Counted from the first letter of the stretch, positions 1-13,172 are shown. The stretch is DNA of 64,000 bases from Nageia nagi (GCA_050084985.1 JBITNC010000001.1:144274001-144338000), one strand, 5' to 3'. Made by a program: numbers and translations. Notes: generated by a model from the letters alone, not told the origin.

Positions 1-944
1 ATAAAACATAAGAATAATGTCTCATAATGTTCCAAGAAACAAAATACATTTATAGAGAAATAACAAAAAGGATCTCATTTCTCACCTCATCATTGGGACC
101 ACTTACTCATCTTCATCTTCCTCCTCAATTTCATTATATTGTATTGCATTTTTTGGGTCATTAGAGAATTTCATCAATTGATTCAAATCATAGGGTTGTA
201 TTTTCTCATGTATATGTTGGCTCGTACCTACAGGTAACTTAATATTTTGAGCAAACTAATCAGGTTTATGTTATGGATATCATAGCCCTATGTGGTTCTG
301 ATCCCTAACATCCATGCTCTAAAGCCCAAATCATCTTGAATCTAAAAATCTCCCAATGTTGGTGTTGGATGCAAAATTACAGGAGGTCTATACCACTGGC
401 CATACGAATTCAAGAGATTATCCCTAATGTATATAATAAATGCTTCAACTCTTCTTCTGCTACAATTCAAGTTCCTCATATTGATTATTTCCACCTCTTT
501 ATACTCTTATGTTTGCATATTCCACCTAATTGTACATGCTTGTAAAACCCTTTCAAAGTTCCTATCAATACTATTATGGCAATCTTGTAAATAAATTTGA
601 AGCATAACCTTGTAACTCTCTAGACTATTATTTCTAGTGAGAACTATTTTAAAGCTAGCTTATGCTATTCTAGAATATATGGGTTGCTAACAAATAAAGA
701 AAGTATCTTGAGAAGTTTTTTATCTGTATTCCTCTATGTTCTTGGCCCATTAGATCTGATTTAGGAGAATTGATACAAAGGCCTATAACTAGATGTCCCA
801 AATGTACAAATAGGGGAAAAACCTTATATTTCCATTCAACATAAAATTATGCATGTAAAATTTACACAACAAAACTTTTTTCTCCCCTCACTTAGAATAA
901 ACAAAAAGAAACAACTTATCATCATCAATATTGTAAGGAAGACC
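1..944. other. No gene seen; 3' flank of gypsy relic
   Basis: AT-rich stretch with only short chance frames. It lies downstream (minus sense) of the accessory ORF at 945-2686, so it may be 3' untranslated or LTR sequence of that gypsy element. The window edge removes the partner needed to define an LTR. Confidence 0.4.
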
Positions 945-2686
945 CTATTTAACCCTACCAACTTGCCATTTGAGGAATTGTTCCTTTAAATACATATTGT
1001 ATAAAATTGAAGATTGTTTCAATTGTACCACATCTTCGAATATGTCACAAAGATCTATTATAGCCTTATTAATTAAATGCACATCCCTAACCTCTTTCCT
1101 AGGTATTATGAGTTCTTCATAATGTTTTTCATGTATGTTGGCCAATTGTGTTGTTAGCTCTATATTCTGAAGTTTTAAATTTTCAAATTCCTTTTGTTAT
1201 CTTGCAAGTGCCTTTGATATTTATTCATTAATAATATCATCCTCACCTACAACGAGATGAGTCAATTTCACATTCTAAAGTTGAACCTTTAATTCCTTAG
1301 TTGCCTTCTATTTTCCTTCAAGTTCTAATTTTTTTAAGGTTAGATTTTTGCATTGTCTAACTAATTTATCATTCTTAATCTTGAATTTATTTTCCTCAGT
1401 ATTCATTTTTGCATTTTTCTCTTTCAAAAATTGAATCTTGGACATGATTTCATGAACTAGCATCTCATATTCTTTTGTCAATTGTCCAACTGTATCTATG
1501 ATCATTTGGATAGAGTTTGGTTCTTCCTTAGTTCATTTTTTTGGGTATTAGTTTCTTCTTCTTGCATAAAAAATTATTCCATTTTTTCATTCTAATTATA
1601 GGGTTCATCATACTCTTCTTCTAAGTATATCAATTATTTTGGGATTTCAAGGGTTGTAAAATAGCTAGAGTCCTCTTTTGAAGTTTCTTTACTACACTAT
1701 CTCTTAATTAGAGGTGTTGATGTTTGAGCCACTTCCTTCTCCCTTAACCATGTATATCTCCTCCTAAATGTCATGAAAAAGTATAACTTATCTTCATTAC
1801 TCAAATTTATAATCTTTTCAATCTTTGAATCCTTACCTCTTTCAAACTTCCTGTTATCACCACTACAAATAGAGGTTGAGTGGGATGCTGAAGGGTCTTT
1901 AGAAACAACCTCCTTATGTTGTGGTTGTTTAGAATACTTAGGTGATTCTATATTTTACTCTTCATTATCATCCATTTCTGAGGAATTAGAATGGTCCTCA
2001 AGCAATTCATCCTAGTTAGTACTATTGGATCCTCCTACAAATTCAAGTATATATGTGCATGTTTGATGAACCTCTATATTTGGTCTAGATTCAATTTCAC
2101 TAGGGCTCCTTGAAGTTTCCTCCTACATGGTTGAGATTATAGGTTTAGAAGATGGATCATACCCTAAGAAACCTACCCATAATTCTTGTCCATTAGTCTA
2201 AGCTAAGAAATCCTCTCTATATAGAATGGTAATTAAACCATGGTGCTTCAGGGTTGTGAGTTTATTTCTTGCATTTGCCCTAACCCATCTAGACATATTT
2301 TGTAGACTTTGATACCAAAATTTTGGAATGTTATAATTGAGTTCCAACCCATACCTTAAATTAATGAGTAATTTTAGGTGATGGCCCATGATTATTCTAT
2401 GTTGTCCTTCGCATGTTAGGAATTTGATGATCCATAATGCCACCTCCACCCATCAGTTTGGAAGAGGTTTTCTCTTAATTTCCTATACATGCATGGTCGT
2501 GATGTATTTCTCAGCCCTCTATTCTCCTCTTTGATGGAAGAAAGCATCATATTGCTCTCTAACAATCAAATTATCACCTATTGTAGGGAGTCCAGACACT
2601 ATAGCAATAGTCTCAATAGTAATGGGTATTATGTGACCCCTCAAATATGCAAAATTTTCTTCAAATTTTTATGCAAAATCTAGAAT
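945..2686 (-). pseudogene. Gypsy accessory ORF downstream of pol (decayed)
   Basis: The minus strand reads in one frame from about 2686 to 2198, with stops mainly at Gln- or Trp-type codons. The core contains VALWIIKFLTCEGQ and later LKHHGLITILYREDFLA. A second frame, 1505-945, is a charged coiled-coil-like stretch (for example KEKNAKMNTEENKFKIKND) interrupted by a few stops. It lies on the same strand and downstream of the integrase C-terminus at 3500-3870, where Athila-like and some gymnosperm gypsy elements carry an extra ORF. I know similar unnamed ORFs next to conifer gypsy elements but cannot assign a domain or function. Decayed and not expressible as it stands. Confidence 0.55.
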
Positions 2687-2689
2687 CAA

Positions 2690-3490
2690 CTACTCATTAA
2701 AACCTTGGAACTCTTACTATCCTTCTATCCCTTGTCAATTCTATTATGTTCTCAAGTTCCTGCTTCATGTTTACTCCCATATTTTCTCTTTTAAAACTAT
2801 AAGCTCTATACTGAATTCTTTTGAGGTGATTTTCAAATGAAGGTCAATAAATTTTTCTAGCTTGTATAAAACCACTACATTCATTAATTACATACCATTA
2901 TCATCATTTTGCAAAGTTGAATTATCTCATGTTATATTTGGGACTAATGCATAACATGTGTATTCCTCATTTAGATTTGGACACCTATCTCTTTCATGTG
3001 ATCACTCTGACTCATAATTAAATGATTTTAACTTGGAACACATGTAAGATTACTAAGATATGATTTAAGCTTAAATCAACTATTAATTTAAAAATAAATA
3101 CATACCTCCACCATTAAATGTGTATCTTACAAGTGTCCTTATTTTAACATTTTTTATAGGTTTCCCTGAAGTGTTCAAGTATTCTGAAGCCTTTAAGTAT
3201 TTTAAAGTTGGTTTTCACTTTTGATGATTTTATAGTTATAATTCTAAACTTGTAACTATAGACCATTTCCCTTTAGAATAATTATTCCAAAAAGAAAACA
3301 TTTATTATAAAGTAATGGTAAGATATTAAAACCAAAAATATATGTTAAAATTCATCACATTTAACTATTCTTTAGAATATGGAAAACATTTTTTTTAGAA
3401 ACAGATAATGAATATGAGACATAAAGGTTTTCACCTAAATAAATGCTAATTTCCTAGTTTTTTTCTATCTTATTACCTTTATGACTACTC
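2690..3490. other. Non-coding gap between pol end and accessory ORF
   Basis: AT-rich stretch with no recognisable domain. By position it is the spacer of the minus-strand gypsy element between its integrase end and its accessory ORF. Confidence 0.4.
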
Positions 3491-3499
3491 ATTCAAAAT

Positions 3500-3870
3500 C
3501 CATATTGATTCTATTTTCAGAATCAATCTTATTCCTATACAATGTTGTGGATTAAGGTTGTTTGGGTGAGGAAGATAAATCTTCCTCAATCAAATATAAC
3601 TCTTATTTCTTTAGTTATTCTATAAACTCTTCTTTAGTCATAGGAAAAGTGTAAGGTCATAGTTGATGCCCATTTACCAACATGATTCTACTAGAGTCAT
3701 CAATTGGTTGAAGTTGAATTGTTCCATTATCAAAGACTTGAAACATTGGATATGGCCCCAACCATCTAGTTTGTAGTTTCCCTAAGAAGGTTTGATACTT
3801 GTAATCAAACATTAAGACCCATTTTCTTGGAGTAAATTTGACATGTTTCATTTGCTTGTTTTCTTGTCTA
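3500..3870 (-). pseudogene. Ty3/gypsy integrase C-terminal domain
   Basis: The minus strand encodes the pol 3' end: RQENKQMKHVKF, then KWVLMFDYKYQ, GKLQTRWLGPYP, VFDNGTIQL and LVNGHQL. This is the barrel-like C-terminal domain of Ty3/gypsy integrase, with the usual K-L-x-x-R-W-x-G-P-Y signature. Past a stop the same frame continues YTFPMTKEEF and more Gln/Lys-rich tail to about 3500. Just above 3870 the frame dies because LARD-A sequence begins; the catalytic core is absent. It probably belongs to the same host element as the RT fragment at 7184-7351, the two now separated by LARD-A and a deletion. Confidence 0.85.
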
Positions 3871-6148
3871 TAATTAGGCCTTCACCTGGATGCCCACACA
3901 AGAGAAGCCCAAGTACTACCACTCCTCAATCAGTTTACCTTGGTCAATTTTATACTTTCTCACAAGGAGAAGTACCTACTATTTTCCAAGGTTATGATGT
4001 TTATTGGATCCATGAAATTATTAATCTTGATTAGGTTTCAAGTTTTCCTTCTAGGTTATCAGAATAATCCCTGAATGGCAATATGGACATGTGGTATCAC
4101 TACACACATGCCTATCCACCTATTGGAGTTATGTACAAACCAATAGAGGAATTAGGCACAATTGAGAAGTAAGGAATTTTCACCATTTGGATCATCGAAC
4201 TTAAAGGCTCCAGTCCATCTATCCTCACCTCATGGCTTCCCAAACAATTCATGTTGTAGAATGTACATGTAGATGTGTTCATTTTAGGGGGTTGCTCATT
4301 TTCAATGTTTGTGATTTTTGCATAAGTAAATAAAGTAAAAATGCAAAACATGAAGTAAAAGAGCATAAGAAAAAAAAAATCATCCATTCAAGATTTAAAA
4401 CCTAAATTTCCAATGGGTATTGTTTACCAACCCCTAAAGGACATCTTTACATCATTCCTAATTTTGCACAAGTCCATTTTGCATAAGCAAGTAAATTGCA
4501 TTATAACTTAAAAATTTAAAGTAATAAGCATGCATCATTGAATTAAAAAATCTAAGTCCTAAGCATTTAAATTAAGTCCTAAGCATGCATTATTAAATTA
4601 AAAATTTAAGTACTAAGTAGCATGCATTATAAAAATTTAAGTTCTAAAACATGCAATATTTTATCTAACATGCTATTAAAAAAAGAAGTATAAATTCCCT
4701 CCTTTTTTTTACTTAAAGTTCTATCACTAAATATAGCTTACAATTTTAAATTAGTAGTTAAAAATATACTTGTATAAAAAATTAGCTTCTAAGTATGTAA
4801 CCATTCTAATATACAAAGTAATTTCCCTTTTACTTAAAAAATTGCTAATAAAATGGTATTCCTCCCTTAGGCAAAAAAAAAAAAAAATTACCTTTAAAAG
4901 TGTTAAGTTTACTAATATTGATCATTTTGACTAAGTAAATTGTCATACTTAGAAGTATTTATTAAGGCAAATTAAAATTACATTCCAAAAGAAATGCCTT
5001 TATTTGCTACATTTTTCTAAAAAGTAAGATAGGATTTAAAAAGTAATGATGTATGTTTGACCATCTACATACTGTAAAGCATCATTATTGCAAATATTTA
5101 AGGGTGGAGTATAAGTACTTCTAAATGCATTTAATAAAAAAAAGGCTTGTAATTAAGCAAAAAACAAGTATATGTTTATAATCAATTAATGCTCCTAAAG
5201 AAGAAGATTTGCAAGTAAAGACAAATTAAATGCCCAACAACTATTGGGTCATTTAAAAAAAAAAAGAATTGGAGAGGGAGATCAAGGTAAATAATAAATA
5301 AAGTGAGTACCCCTCTTTTGAATAACAATAAAAAATTATAGTGTGAAGGTTGCGCAGGGTAAATGGAGGAGGGAGGACTCTAAGTATGTGCAACCAAAAA
5401 CATCAAAGTGCAATGCAAGGATTAGATAGGAGAGAGAACCAAGGAGGAACGATTGTGTGAGAGGGAGAAGCTAGCAAGGAGAGTTGATACGTGTTAGAAT
5501 AAGCCAAGATAAATGATGGATGAGTAGGTGGATATGAGCAAAAGGGGCTTAGAGAGTATCCCCACTCAGAGACTACTCACAAGATAGAGAGCGATTGAAA
5601 GAAAAGGGTGGTGAGAGGTTAGCAATGATGCGAAGGGATCCATAGGTTGAGAAGGGTGTTATCATGCACCCAAGTAGTGGTACTAAGAAAGTGGTAATAG
5701 AGCCACATAATAAATTCCCAAGCACTCATGTTGCAACACATTAACTTGTCCCTCATAGTCCAGCCATGCGATCGACATCTGCTCTACTATTCTTCCAAAG
5801 ATTTTGAAGAAAAGTTAGGATCATCAAAATCCCATGAGGATGAAGAAGAAAAAAAATGGAGGGATAGCCACGAAGGTTGCAAGAGAGGAGAGGGGGAAAA
5901 AATAAGATCAACCCACTACAGGGAGGTAGTAGGAGGAGCGATAGAGGCCATGAAGGGGCCAGTAGTGGAGCAAAAGTGGCTATGAGGAGGTAGAGGCTGA
6001 TGGCTAAGTCAGAAGCTTATGAGGAAAAAAATGTAGGCGACCAACATAGGAAAAAAATTCCACCCTAAAAAAAACTTGTATATATTTTTTTAATAAAAAA
6101 ATATTGAATTATTTTATTTGAAAAAAAAAACAAATACCCCTCCCCCTT

Positions 6149-6248
<100 letters not shown>

Positions 6249-6666
6249 ACAATCTTTTTAATTTACAAGATTATAGTAACATAGAGATTAGTATAAAAAA
6301 TTTGCTAGTTTTAAGTATATTAAAAAAATGAACTAACATATAGCACTAGAAATTAGTGTTAATATTATGCAGACTTGTATACTATCTCCTATTTTAATTA
6401 AAAATAACAATTTTTGAAAGAAATAAATTGCAAGTAACATAGGAGGTTAGTATAAAAAATAATGTGCTATCCATAAACTTTAAAAAAAAAAAAAACTAAC
6501 TTATAGCAAATAATATGTTAGTAGCATAATGCAATAATCCAACATAATAAAGGAAGGATGTTTATACCTTCATAATACTTTTACCTCAACAAAGAAGTGT
6601 AGGATGAGGAATGAATACCTCCAATATAAAGAGCTTCCACACCAAGGATGTGAAGAGGAGCTTCTA

Positions 6667-6684
6667 AGGACCTCTGATACCAAA
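6667..6684 (-). promoter_or_regulatory. Primer binding site of LARD-A
   Basis: Directly after the LTR the minus strand reads TTTGGTATCAGAGG. The core TGGTATCAGAG is complementary to the 3' end of plant initiator tRNA-Met, the usual primer of many plant LTR elements. This fixes the LTR boundary and the element orientation. Confidence 0.85.
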
Positions 6685-7183
6685 TGAGAGAATTGAACTA
6701 TAATATGAACAACTCTAAACTCCCAAGATCACATGAAAGCTCATACTAACATCAAGATAACTCAAGAAGACAATCTCATAAAGTTACACAAGATGTAAGT
6801 GGTTCCTCCAACTAGCAGTACATCCACTAATTAGATCTCACTTCATTCACAAACATGAATCTTTTACAATTCTCCTAACTCATCTCCTAAACACTATCCA
6901 ATAGCATAGTTTTACTTCACAAATTAGTGTGTGATCATTAAGAGGGAGCCTTCTATTTATAGGCCAAAATCCCTCTTTGGATCACCCTTTTATCCAATGT
7001 ACAAAAGCATGACATGCACATCCTTTTACCCAAGGGGCATGCTCATGACATAGAGTGTAGGACAAGTTACATTATCATATTCACTTAAATACTTAATCTA
7101 TCAAATGATACCCTTAAGTATTAGTGAACTTACATAGAATATTATTACATAACCTTTACAATAATGCATTATACATTACAACA
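6685..7183 (-). repeat. 5' LTR of LARD-A
   Basis: A 499-bp LTR that begins TGTTGTAATG at 7183 and ends in TCTCA at 6685 (minus sense). A TATA box (TATAAATAG on minus) lies at 6961-6953. It matches both LTRs of LARD-B along its whole length. Confidence 0.85.
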
Positions 7184-7351
7184 CTATGAAATCATCCATA
7201 TACACTTCTACATAATCATTAATCAGATTAGCAAAGATGACTAATGAAACTCTTTAAAAAGTAGCAAGAACATTACATAATCCAAATGGCAAAACTTGAT
7301 AAACAAAAGTTCTAAAAGAATAAGTAAATGTTGTCTTCTCTTGATCTTTTT
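7184..7351 (-). pseudogene. Ty3/gypsy reverse transcriptase fragment
   Basis: The minus strand reads DQEKTTFTYSFRTFVYQVLP, FGLCNVLATF, a stop, then NDYVEVYMDDFIVL. These are the palm-domain blocks of an Athila-like gypsy RT, including the YMDD catalytic motif. The frame ends at 7184, exactly at the outer end of the LARD-A LTR, so LARD-A jumped into this gene just after the active-site codons. Upstream (above 7351) the frame is lost, and I see no clear protease or gag of this element. The likely continuation is the integrase C-terminus at 3500-3870. Confidence 0.85.
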
Positions 7352-7359
7352 TTCTTCAT

Positions 7360-8430
7360 AATTTTGAATGCCCAAGTTTTTATGCCCCAAGGATGCCTAC
7401 GAGGATGTCAAACCACTAGAATAAAGGCATAATGATAACATATATTTGGAATGATGCCTCTCTCTTGGAATTGCATGACATTGGTAGCATGAAATATAGT
7501 CAATGAGTCATCACATAAAATTTAGTCAATACAAATCAATGAAATTTGATTTTAGAATGTATCTATGGCTTTGGGTGAGCAACATGTAGGAAGATAAAAA
7601 TTTGACCTATTCAATGGTTAGATTAACAAGTCATAATGCAATTTAAATGCGATATCCTCAAGATTATGTACCATATATTGTGTGATAAATCAAGAAATAA
7701 TTAAAATTTAATGAGCCCATTAAAAATCACCATTAACTCATGTAAACATATGCCATTGATGCCCTATTTTTAGTATAATTTTAAATAAAAAATCAACAAT
7801 GAATGGGATGCACCCTCGAGATTTTGATAATGTTTGAATAAATTCTAGGGCTAAATTAGAGACAAATCCCACTAACTATATACTTATATCAAGGAAAAGC
7901 ACAACATCATTATCGTAGGATTGGCTATTTTGTATGTCCCAAAAAAGACATGAAAGCTATGAAATTTTTACCGATCATTTGGGCTCTTGATATGAAAATT
8001 TGGGGTGCATTGTTTTGAAAAAGAGTAATACCCTAATTGAGGACCCCAAATTCAACCTATAAGATGGAAAAGTAAGTAAAAAAAGGGGTCATTTTGACTT
8101 GTACACCTAAGCCACCTCAAGCTCTGATAGGTAAGCGATGACCTAGACCTAGTGCTACCAAAATTACCATCCTACCACCCACATCACATGGTCAGAGTGC
8201 CAATTGCACATATAGGGTGTGCATATAGAGTTGGAGGATATGCATAGAGGATTTGTGATAGTGTTTGAGAGGGATAGCTATGTTTGGGATTGATTGGATA
8301 AGTATTAGGTGCCTATCACAAGAAGGATAGGGCATCTAACAAAATACATTTGTAGCCTTCCCTTCGAGCATGTGGTAAGTAACATGTATCTTGCATTTGA
8401 TTATTATTTATTATTATTATTTTTTATTAG
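7360..8430. other. No gene seen
   Basis: AT-rich to mixed sequence between the gypsy RT fragment and the PMD pseudogene. It may be decayed upstream pol of the gypsy element on minus, but I find no reliable motif. Confidence 0.35.
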
Positions 8431-8439
8431 CAAACCAAA

Positions 8440-10260
8440 TAGGCCATTGAATATCACAACCTTAGATTTGGCATGAGCCTTCTCTCACACCCAATAGTCT
8501 GATGACCTCCTAGCTAGATGCAAGCTAAGGGAGCTTGCCTATGTGGGCACTATGCAGATAGATACACCCCTTCTCATAGCACTGGTCGAGAGATGGGATT
8601 AGGACTAGTGTTCATTTCACCTATGCATTGGTGAAATGATAGTGACACTAGAGGATGTGTATCGAATCTAGGGTATCCCCATCAAGGGTAATCTAGTGTG
8701 GTGGCATGAGATGCATGATGATAACACTTAGGGAGCTAAGTGTTTATGGTTGATAGGATCAGATGATCATGACTAGGATCACTGATTAATGAGACTAGCT
8801 AAGGGTTATTGGTATGTTAGGGTAGGGAGGCACTTGAGGCTGCATGTGTAGCCATCATTACGATGTACCTATGTCTAGATAAGAGTCATTCAACCTTTCC
8901 ACTTGGAATGACATGGATAGTGTAAGATATATGCACATGAGGATGGTAGTTTACATGGGGGCTAATAGTACTAGAAAAATTATATCAAGACTTATACATG
9001 TTCGTCAACATTGATAAGGTCAACATGATAATTGCTCAAGCTAGCCTTTTACATGTCTAGGAATATGAGCATATCTTAGTGATCAGGCTAGTTGGATTAC
9101 AAAGGATGAGGGATGACCCAACATATGTGTCCTTAGTGTGTTGGACCAACCCATTGGGTGGATACTAGCCTCCTCGATCAGTGGAGGTTAAGAGGAGAGA
9201 CATAGATGACCTCCAAGAGGTAGATATAGTATGGATGTGTTATGCAAATTATGTGTGGCATGAGGATGCCCATCATCTAGTGGGGGTGAGGAAAACCCAC
9301 TTCCTCTAGACTAGGTAGAAGATAGTGGAGCCTTACCATCCAAAGTCAATGCTTCGATAGTTTGGTGTGCAACAACCGATCCCAGTAGTACCATCAATGT
9401 ACAGATAATACATAATGGACGGAGACATTCCTAATAGTTCTCAAGACATGCCAATGTGGTTTATGGATGATTAGAGCCACTAGTAGTGGATGGTGCTATG
9501 GAGGTGTCTATGGCTCTTGGGTTTCCCCTAATTATGCGACATGGTGGATAGCTATGCATCTAGGCCCATTGGGCTTGAATGAGTCAGAGAGTGAGAGTGA
9601 TGGTGCGATGATCCCACCATCAGAGGAGGAGAACCAAATGGACATGGATAATCTAATCCATGATAGGCCTCCAACACCAGGGGACTTGAGGTACTAGCAA
9701 TGGTTTCCCCCACTCTAGGTAATAAAGACTCAACTCATAACTTTTTATGATTTTCAAAATTTAAACATAGCCAAGAGAAACTAACAAGCACCATGTATGG
9801 TATGAAAGGGGATACAAATGCACATGTGGCTACCATGGAGGCTAAGTTGGCTAGATTGAGGCCTATGGAGGTTGAGTTGACTATTATGAAGGCAACTCTC
9901 GTGACTTGAGATGCACATGTGGCCTCAGTAGAGTAGATAGTGAATAACCTATAAGATAGTTTGACTATGCCTCCTTTAGACCAGTAGTGGACTTTTATTT
10001 AAGGCTAGCATGATCATATGGCTTCACAAGCCCAAGAGTTAGTGACATGCTCATAAGAGATTACCCAATTGTAGGTGAAGAACTTAAGAGTGAAGACTTT
10101 GCTAGAGGTCCATAAGATGATAGCCAGTGAGATCTCAGGTGGGGTCTCCATCTCAAGGGTGAATGGAGGCAGTGTGAGGAGGGTACGCTCGAGGATCAAT
10201 TCCTCCAATAGTGGTGGTAGTGCCCACCCATAGAGGTGGAGGATGTAGGGTCACGACCCA
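8440..10260 (+). pseudogene. Plant mobile domain (PMD, MAIN/PP7-long-form type) pseudogene
   Basis: Plus-strand frame with repeated stops. LIALVERWD (about 8571-8600) and GEMIVTLEDVYRI (8631-8670), followed by GIPIKGN, form the N-terminal PMD signature (ALVERW, then a GEMTVTLEDV-like block and GLPIDG-like motif). Near the end VEPYHPKSMLR, a stop, and FGVQQPIP (9325-9390) match the typical PDRVLRQFG-Q-IP block. An acidic tail (ESESESDGAMIPPSEEE) and a coiled segment (about 9780-10100) follow. PMD proteins are either host silencing factors (MAIN, MAIL1) or transposon cargo; several stops replace Trp or Gln codons. In this context a transposon-derived copy is more likely. Not functional as it stands. 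Confidence 0.8.
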
Positions 10261-10292
10261 TGTATATTCATGATGTAAATTTTGAATCAAAG

Positions 10293-10332
<40 letters not shown>
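10293..10332. repeat. (AC)n(AT)n microsatellite
   Basis: About 16 AC units followed by a short AT run, just after the PMD pseudogene. Confidence 0.95.
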
Positions 10333-10334
<2 letters not shown>

Positions 10335-10339
10335 GATTT

Positions 10340-10990
10340 ATTTGTAGAGTTAACACTCTTTGTTTTTTAGCTTTGTGTTGTATTTGGATTGTTCACACTG
10401 GACACACACACATGCACAATAAACCCTAAAAACTAATTCTCTAAAAATAAGACATGGTAAACACACACACATTATGTTATGTACAAATGATAACGAGCAT
10501 AAGACATGCACATAGCAAATTGAAATGACACATAGCCTAAAGGGACCAAGGAACTTTGGAGAAATCAGGAAAGGACATAAGGGTGTGTGTGAGCGTAGAT
10601 GTCATGACATAACATCCAAGATCATCCTAGAGGCTAAGACACAATGTTTAGAATGATAAAAAGTGGAAGTTAAACATTTTTCCTTAGGAAGAGCATGGTG
10701 TGGGAGCCCTAAAATAGAGATAGCAAGGCATTGGCATTATGCATAGAGATGAGTTTGATCCCCAGATTATAGACATAGGAAGGAATGATAGATACAGATT
10801 AGACAAAGCATTGGATTGGTGCACACACAGAATAGGAAAGCAAAAAGATATAAAAATACCCTAGGTACTAATATACATTAACTATGATGTTAAAAATATA
10901 TCAAGGAATAATCTTATGTACCTAGGGAGTTTTCTCCATTTAAATACACCTCACAAAAGGAGGGACAAAAAGAGGCACTTTTGTACTAGT
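10340..10990. other. No gene seen
   Basis: Mixed sequence with scattered ACAC tracts. The gag of the next minus-strand gypsy should continue into protease here but does not, so a deletion or insertion boundary lies near 10990. Confidence 0.4.
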
Positions 10991-10995
10991 CATCC

Positions 10996-13172
10996 TTATG
11001 TTGCTAGTGTCACACTATTTGATTTTGTTCCTATTCCTATTTGGAGGAGGATGCCTATATGCATGAGTGTTAGTAAAAAAAAATGTAAATTATGGGAAAC
11101 ACTTACTGTATCGATGCACCCTCGAGATTGTGAAGATGGTAGGGGATTATTGAATACCCCTAGGTGTGCGTTATCTGGATGTACAGGTCCCACCTATTCA
11201 ATTGGCTTGGGATCCATCCCAATTGCTCCATTATCAATGAAGTCCTGTATAAGATTATGAAGAGTCTTCCAATACCAGGTTAGATGATCAGGTACCCTGT
11301 GATAATTGCAAAATTCTTCATAGTGAAAAATTTTCATCACATCATTAGTAAACTTAAGCTCAACAATAGGAGGCAATTCAGTCATTTCCTCATCCAATAA
11401 TACATTAAAAATATTATCAATAGTATCAGTCAAATGAATGTATTGGCAAGTATGTTTAGGTGGAGAACTAACCATTTCTTGCATGCAACATGATTTGCTT
11501 CAACCTTAGTTTTATTTTCAATAATAAGTTTTGTAGGTGAAGCATGATCAGCATGTTTCATAGCATTCAATTTTTTAATGCATGATTCCTTTTTAGTGAC
11601 AATGTCAATCATATCTCCTAAATACATATCATGATTAGAGATGATAAATAGCTTATATATGGGCAATATACCATCCACAAAAATATGCTTGAGTTTGTGT
11701 TCATCAATGGTGATTTTATTAGCAGTTTATTTCCATACCTTCACAAAATCCTTCACTTATTGGTTAGGGAGTTATTTAATTTTGCACAATTCCTTAAGAT
11801 AAACCTTGTTAGTAATTTTAAAACCATAATTATGCAAAAATATGTGAATCAAATCCTCATACTTATCAATGTTGCTTTCAATAATTTGAAAGTATCATTT
11901 GAGAGCCTCATCCTTCAAACTGTAAGAAAACAACTTAGCCAACAAATCTTAATCATGCATATATTCAATAGCTTCTTCTTGTAATTTATGAACATGCATC
12001 CTATGATCCTACATACCATCAAAATTAGTAATTTTGATACTCTTTTTCCTAGGTATTATTTTGGTAAGAACTTTAGAAATGAGGAGCCTTTTTAAACATG
12101 AAAGGAAATCATCCTCCTCACTCACAATGTTATTAGATCCTACATCGATCTTTGGGGATGGTGGTGGGGAAGGAGGAGGTTGTTGTGTATTATTTGGTAT
12201 CTGAAGTGGAGTATTTTTCAAAATAGCAAACTCATTAGTATAATTAACCCTATCCTACTCAAGTTTTTGCAATACCCCTACTAGCATTTCCAATTGTTCA
12301 TATGAAGGTTGTTTATGCCAATCAATTTTTTCTTGGATATCCATAATGATACCTACCTTAATATCATGCTCCTCAAGAGTCCAATTTGGTTGTAACTTAA
12401 AGGATTATTTAATAACTTTAGTAAGTTGCTAATTAATAAGAGTTTTAATCTCATCATTAGATAAAAGGACTTGACCTTTACCTTTCTTTTCTCTATCAAA
12501 GTAACATGGATTAAGGATCAAATTGTTGTAAGATTATTTCTCTTCATCCTTTGGTTCTAACTAATCATCATCTCCACAAACATCTTCTTCATGTGATGGT
12601 TGTTCCAACTCAGCATCAAGCTCTAGTTTAGGCTCTGTTCCATCAGGATCTATGTCACCCATGTCATGCTGATAATCAAGCACATCACTTGCACCATGTG
12701 TTTCATGGGTAGGATGGAGATGTTTCAAATATTCCTTATAAATGAATAGAATATATTTGGATTCTATAGTTGCAAAGTGGTTATCAAGCAAATTTGCATC
12801 TATAAGAAGTTCCACTATAGTAGAAGCATTACTACGAATAAAATATTATAGTCTTTCTTTATCGGATAATACCTATTAAATGAACCTAGCATGGTAGTGA
12901 ATCCTATCAAGATCATGGATTTCATCATCATTAAAGGGTTATATATTAGGAGACACATTATCCAAGTTGCTAGGATCAAGAATAACATAGTGATTGGGAG
13001 TCTCTCTAATAATGGACATTCATTTACCAAAATTTGAAGATTCAAAATCCCAGATCATATTAGGAGGAGGGATTTAAATATATAATTTAGGATTGATTTA
13101 AAGTCTTTTCCTAACCTCATAAAATTATGTTTTGGATTTGGATACTTTAGGGTTATTTAGATTGAGATCCAT
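10996..13172 (-). pseudogene. Ty3/gypsy gag (Tat/Ogre-like), decayed
   Basis: One minus frame runs from ATG at 13172 (MDLNLNNPKV) to about 11430 with only stop substitutions, then shifts frame and continues to 10996. In order: acidic N-terminal part; Pro-rich linker (QQPPPSPPPSP, near 12170); the Retrotrans_gag domain (ITNFDGM near 12010, then LLAKLFSYSLKDEALKWYF and VKDFVKVWK); and a zinc-binding CNYHRVPDHLTWYWK block followed by LIQDFIDNGAI near 11300. LGVFNNPLP follows. This order is typical of the Tat/Ogre branch. Protease and the rest of pol are missing below 10996. The start is chosen because it lies about 150 nt after the primer site and opens the long frame. Confidence 0.85.

Noticed and set aside
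4112-4387. 91-codon minus frame in LARD-A as a host gene
   Set aside because: It lies inside the retroelement and its start is not conserved. Only the shared part with LARD-B was kept as an observation.
10916-11260. 114-codon plus-strand frame
   Set aside because: It overlaps the minus-strand gag, whose domain order (gag domain, knuckle, NPLP block) is clear. The plus frame has no known motif and is a shadow.
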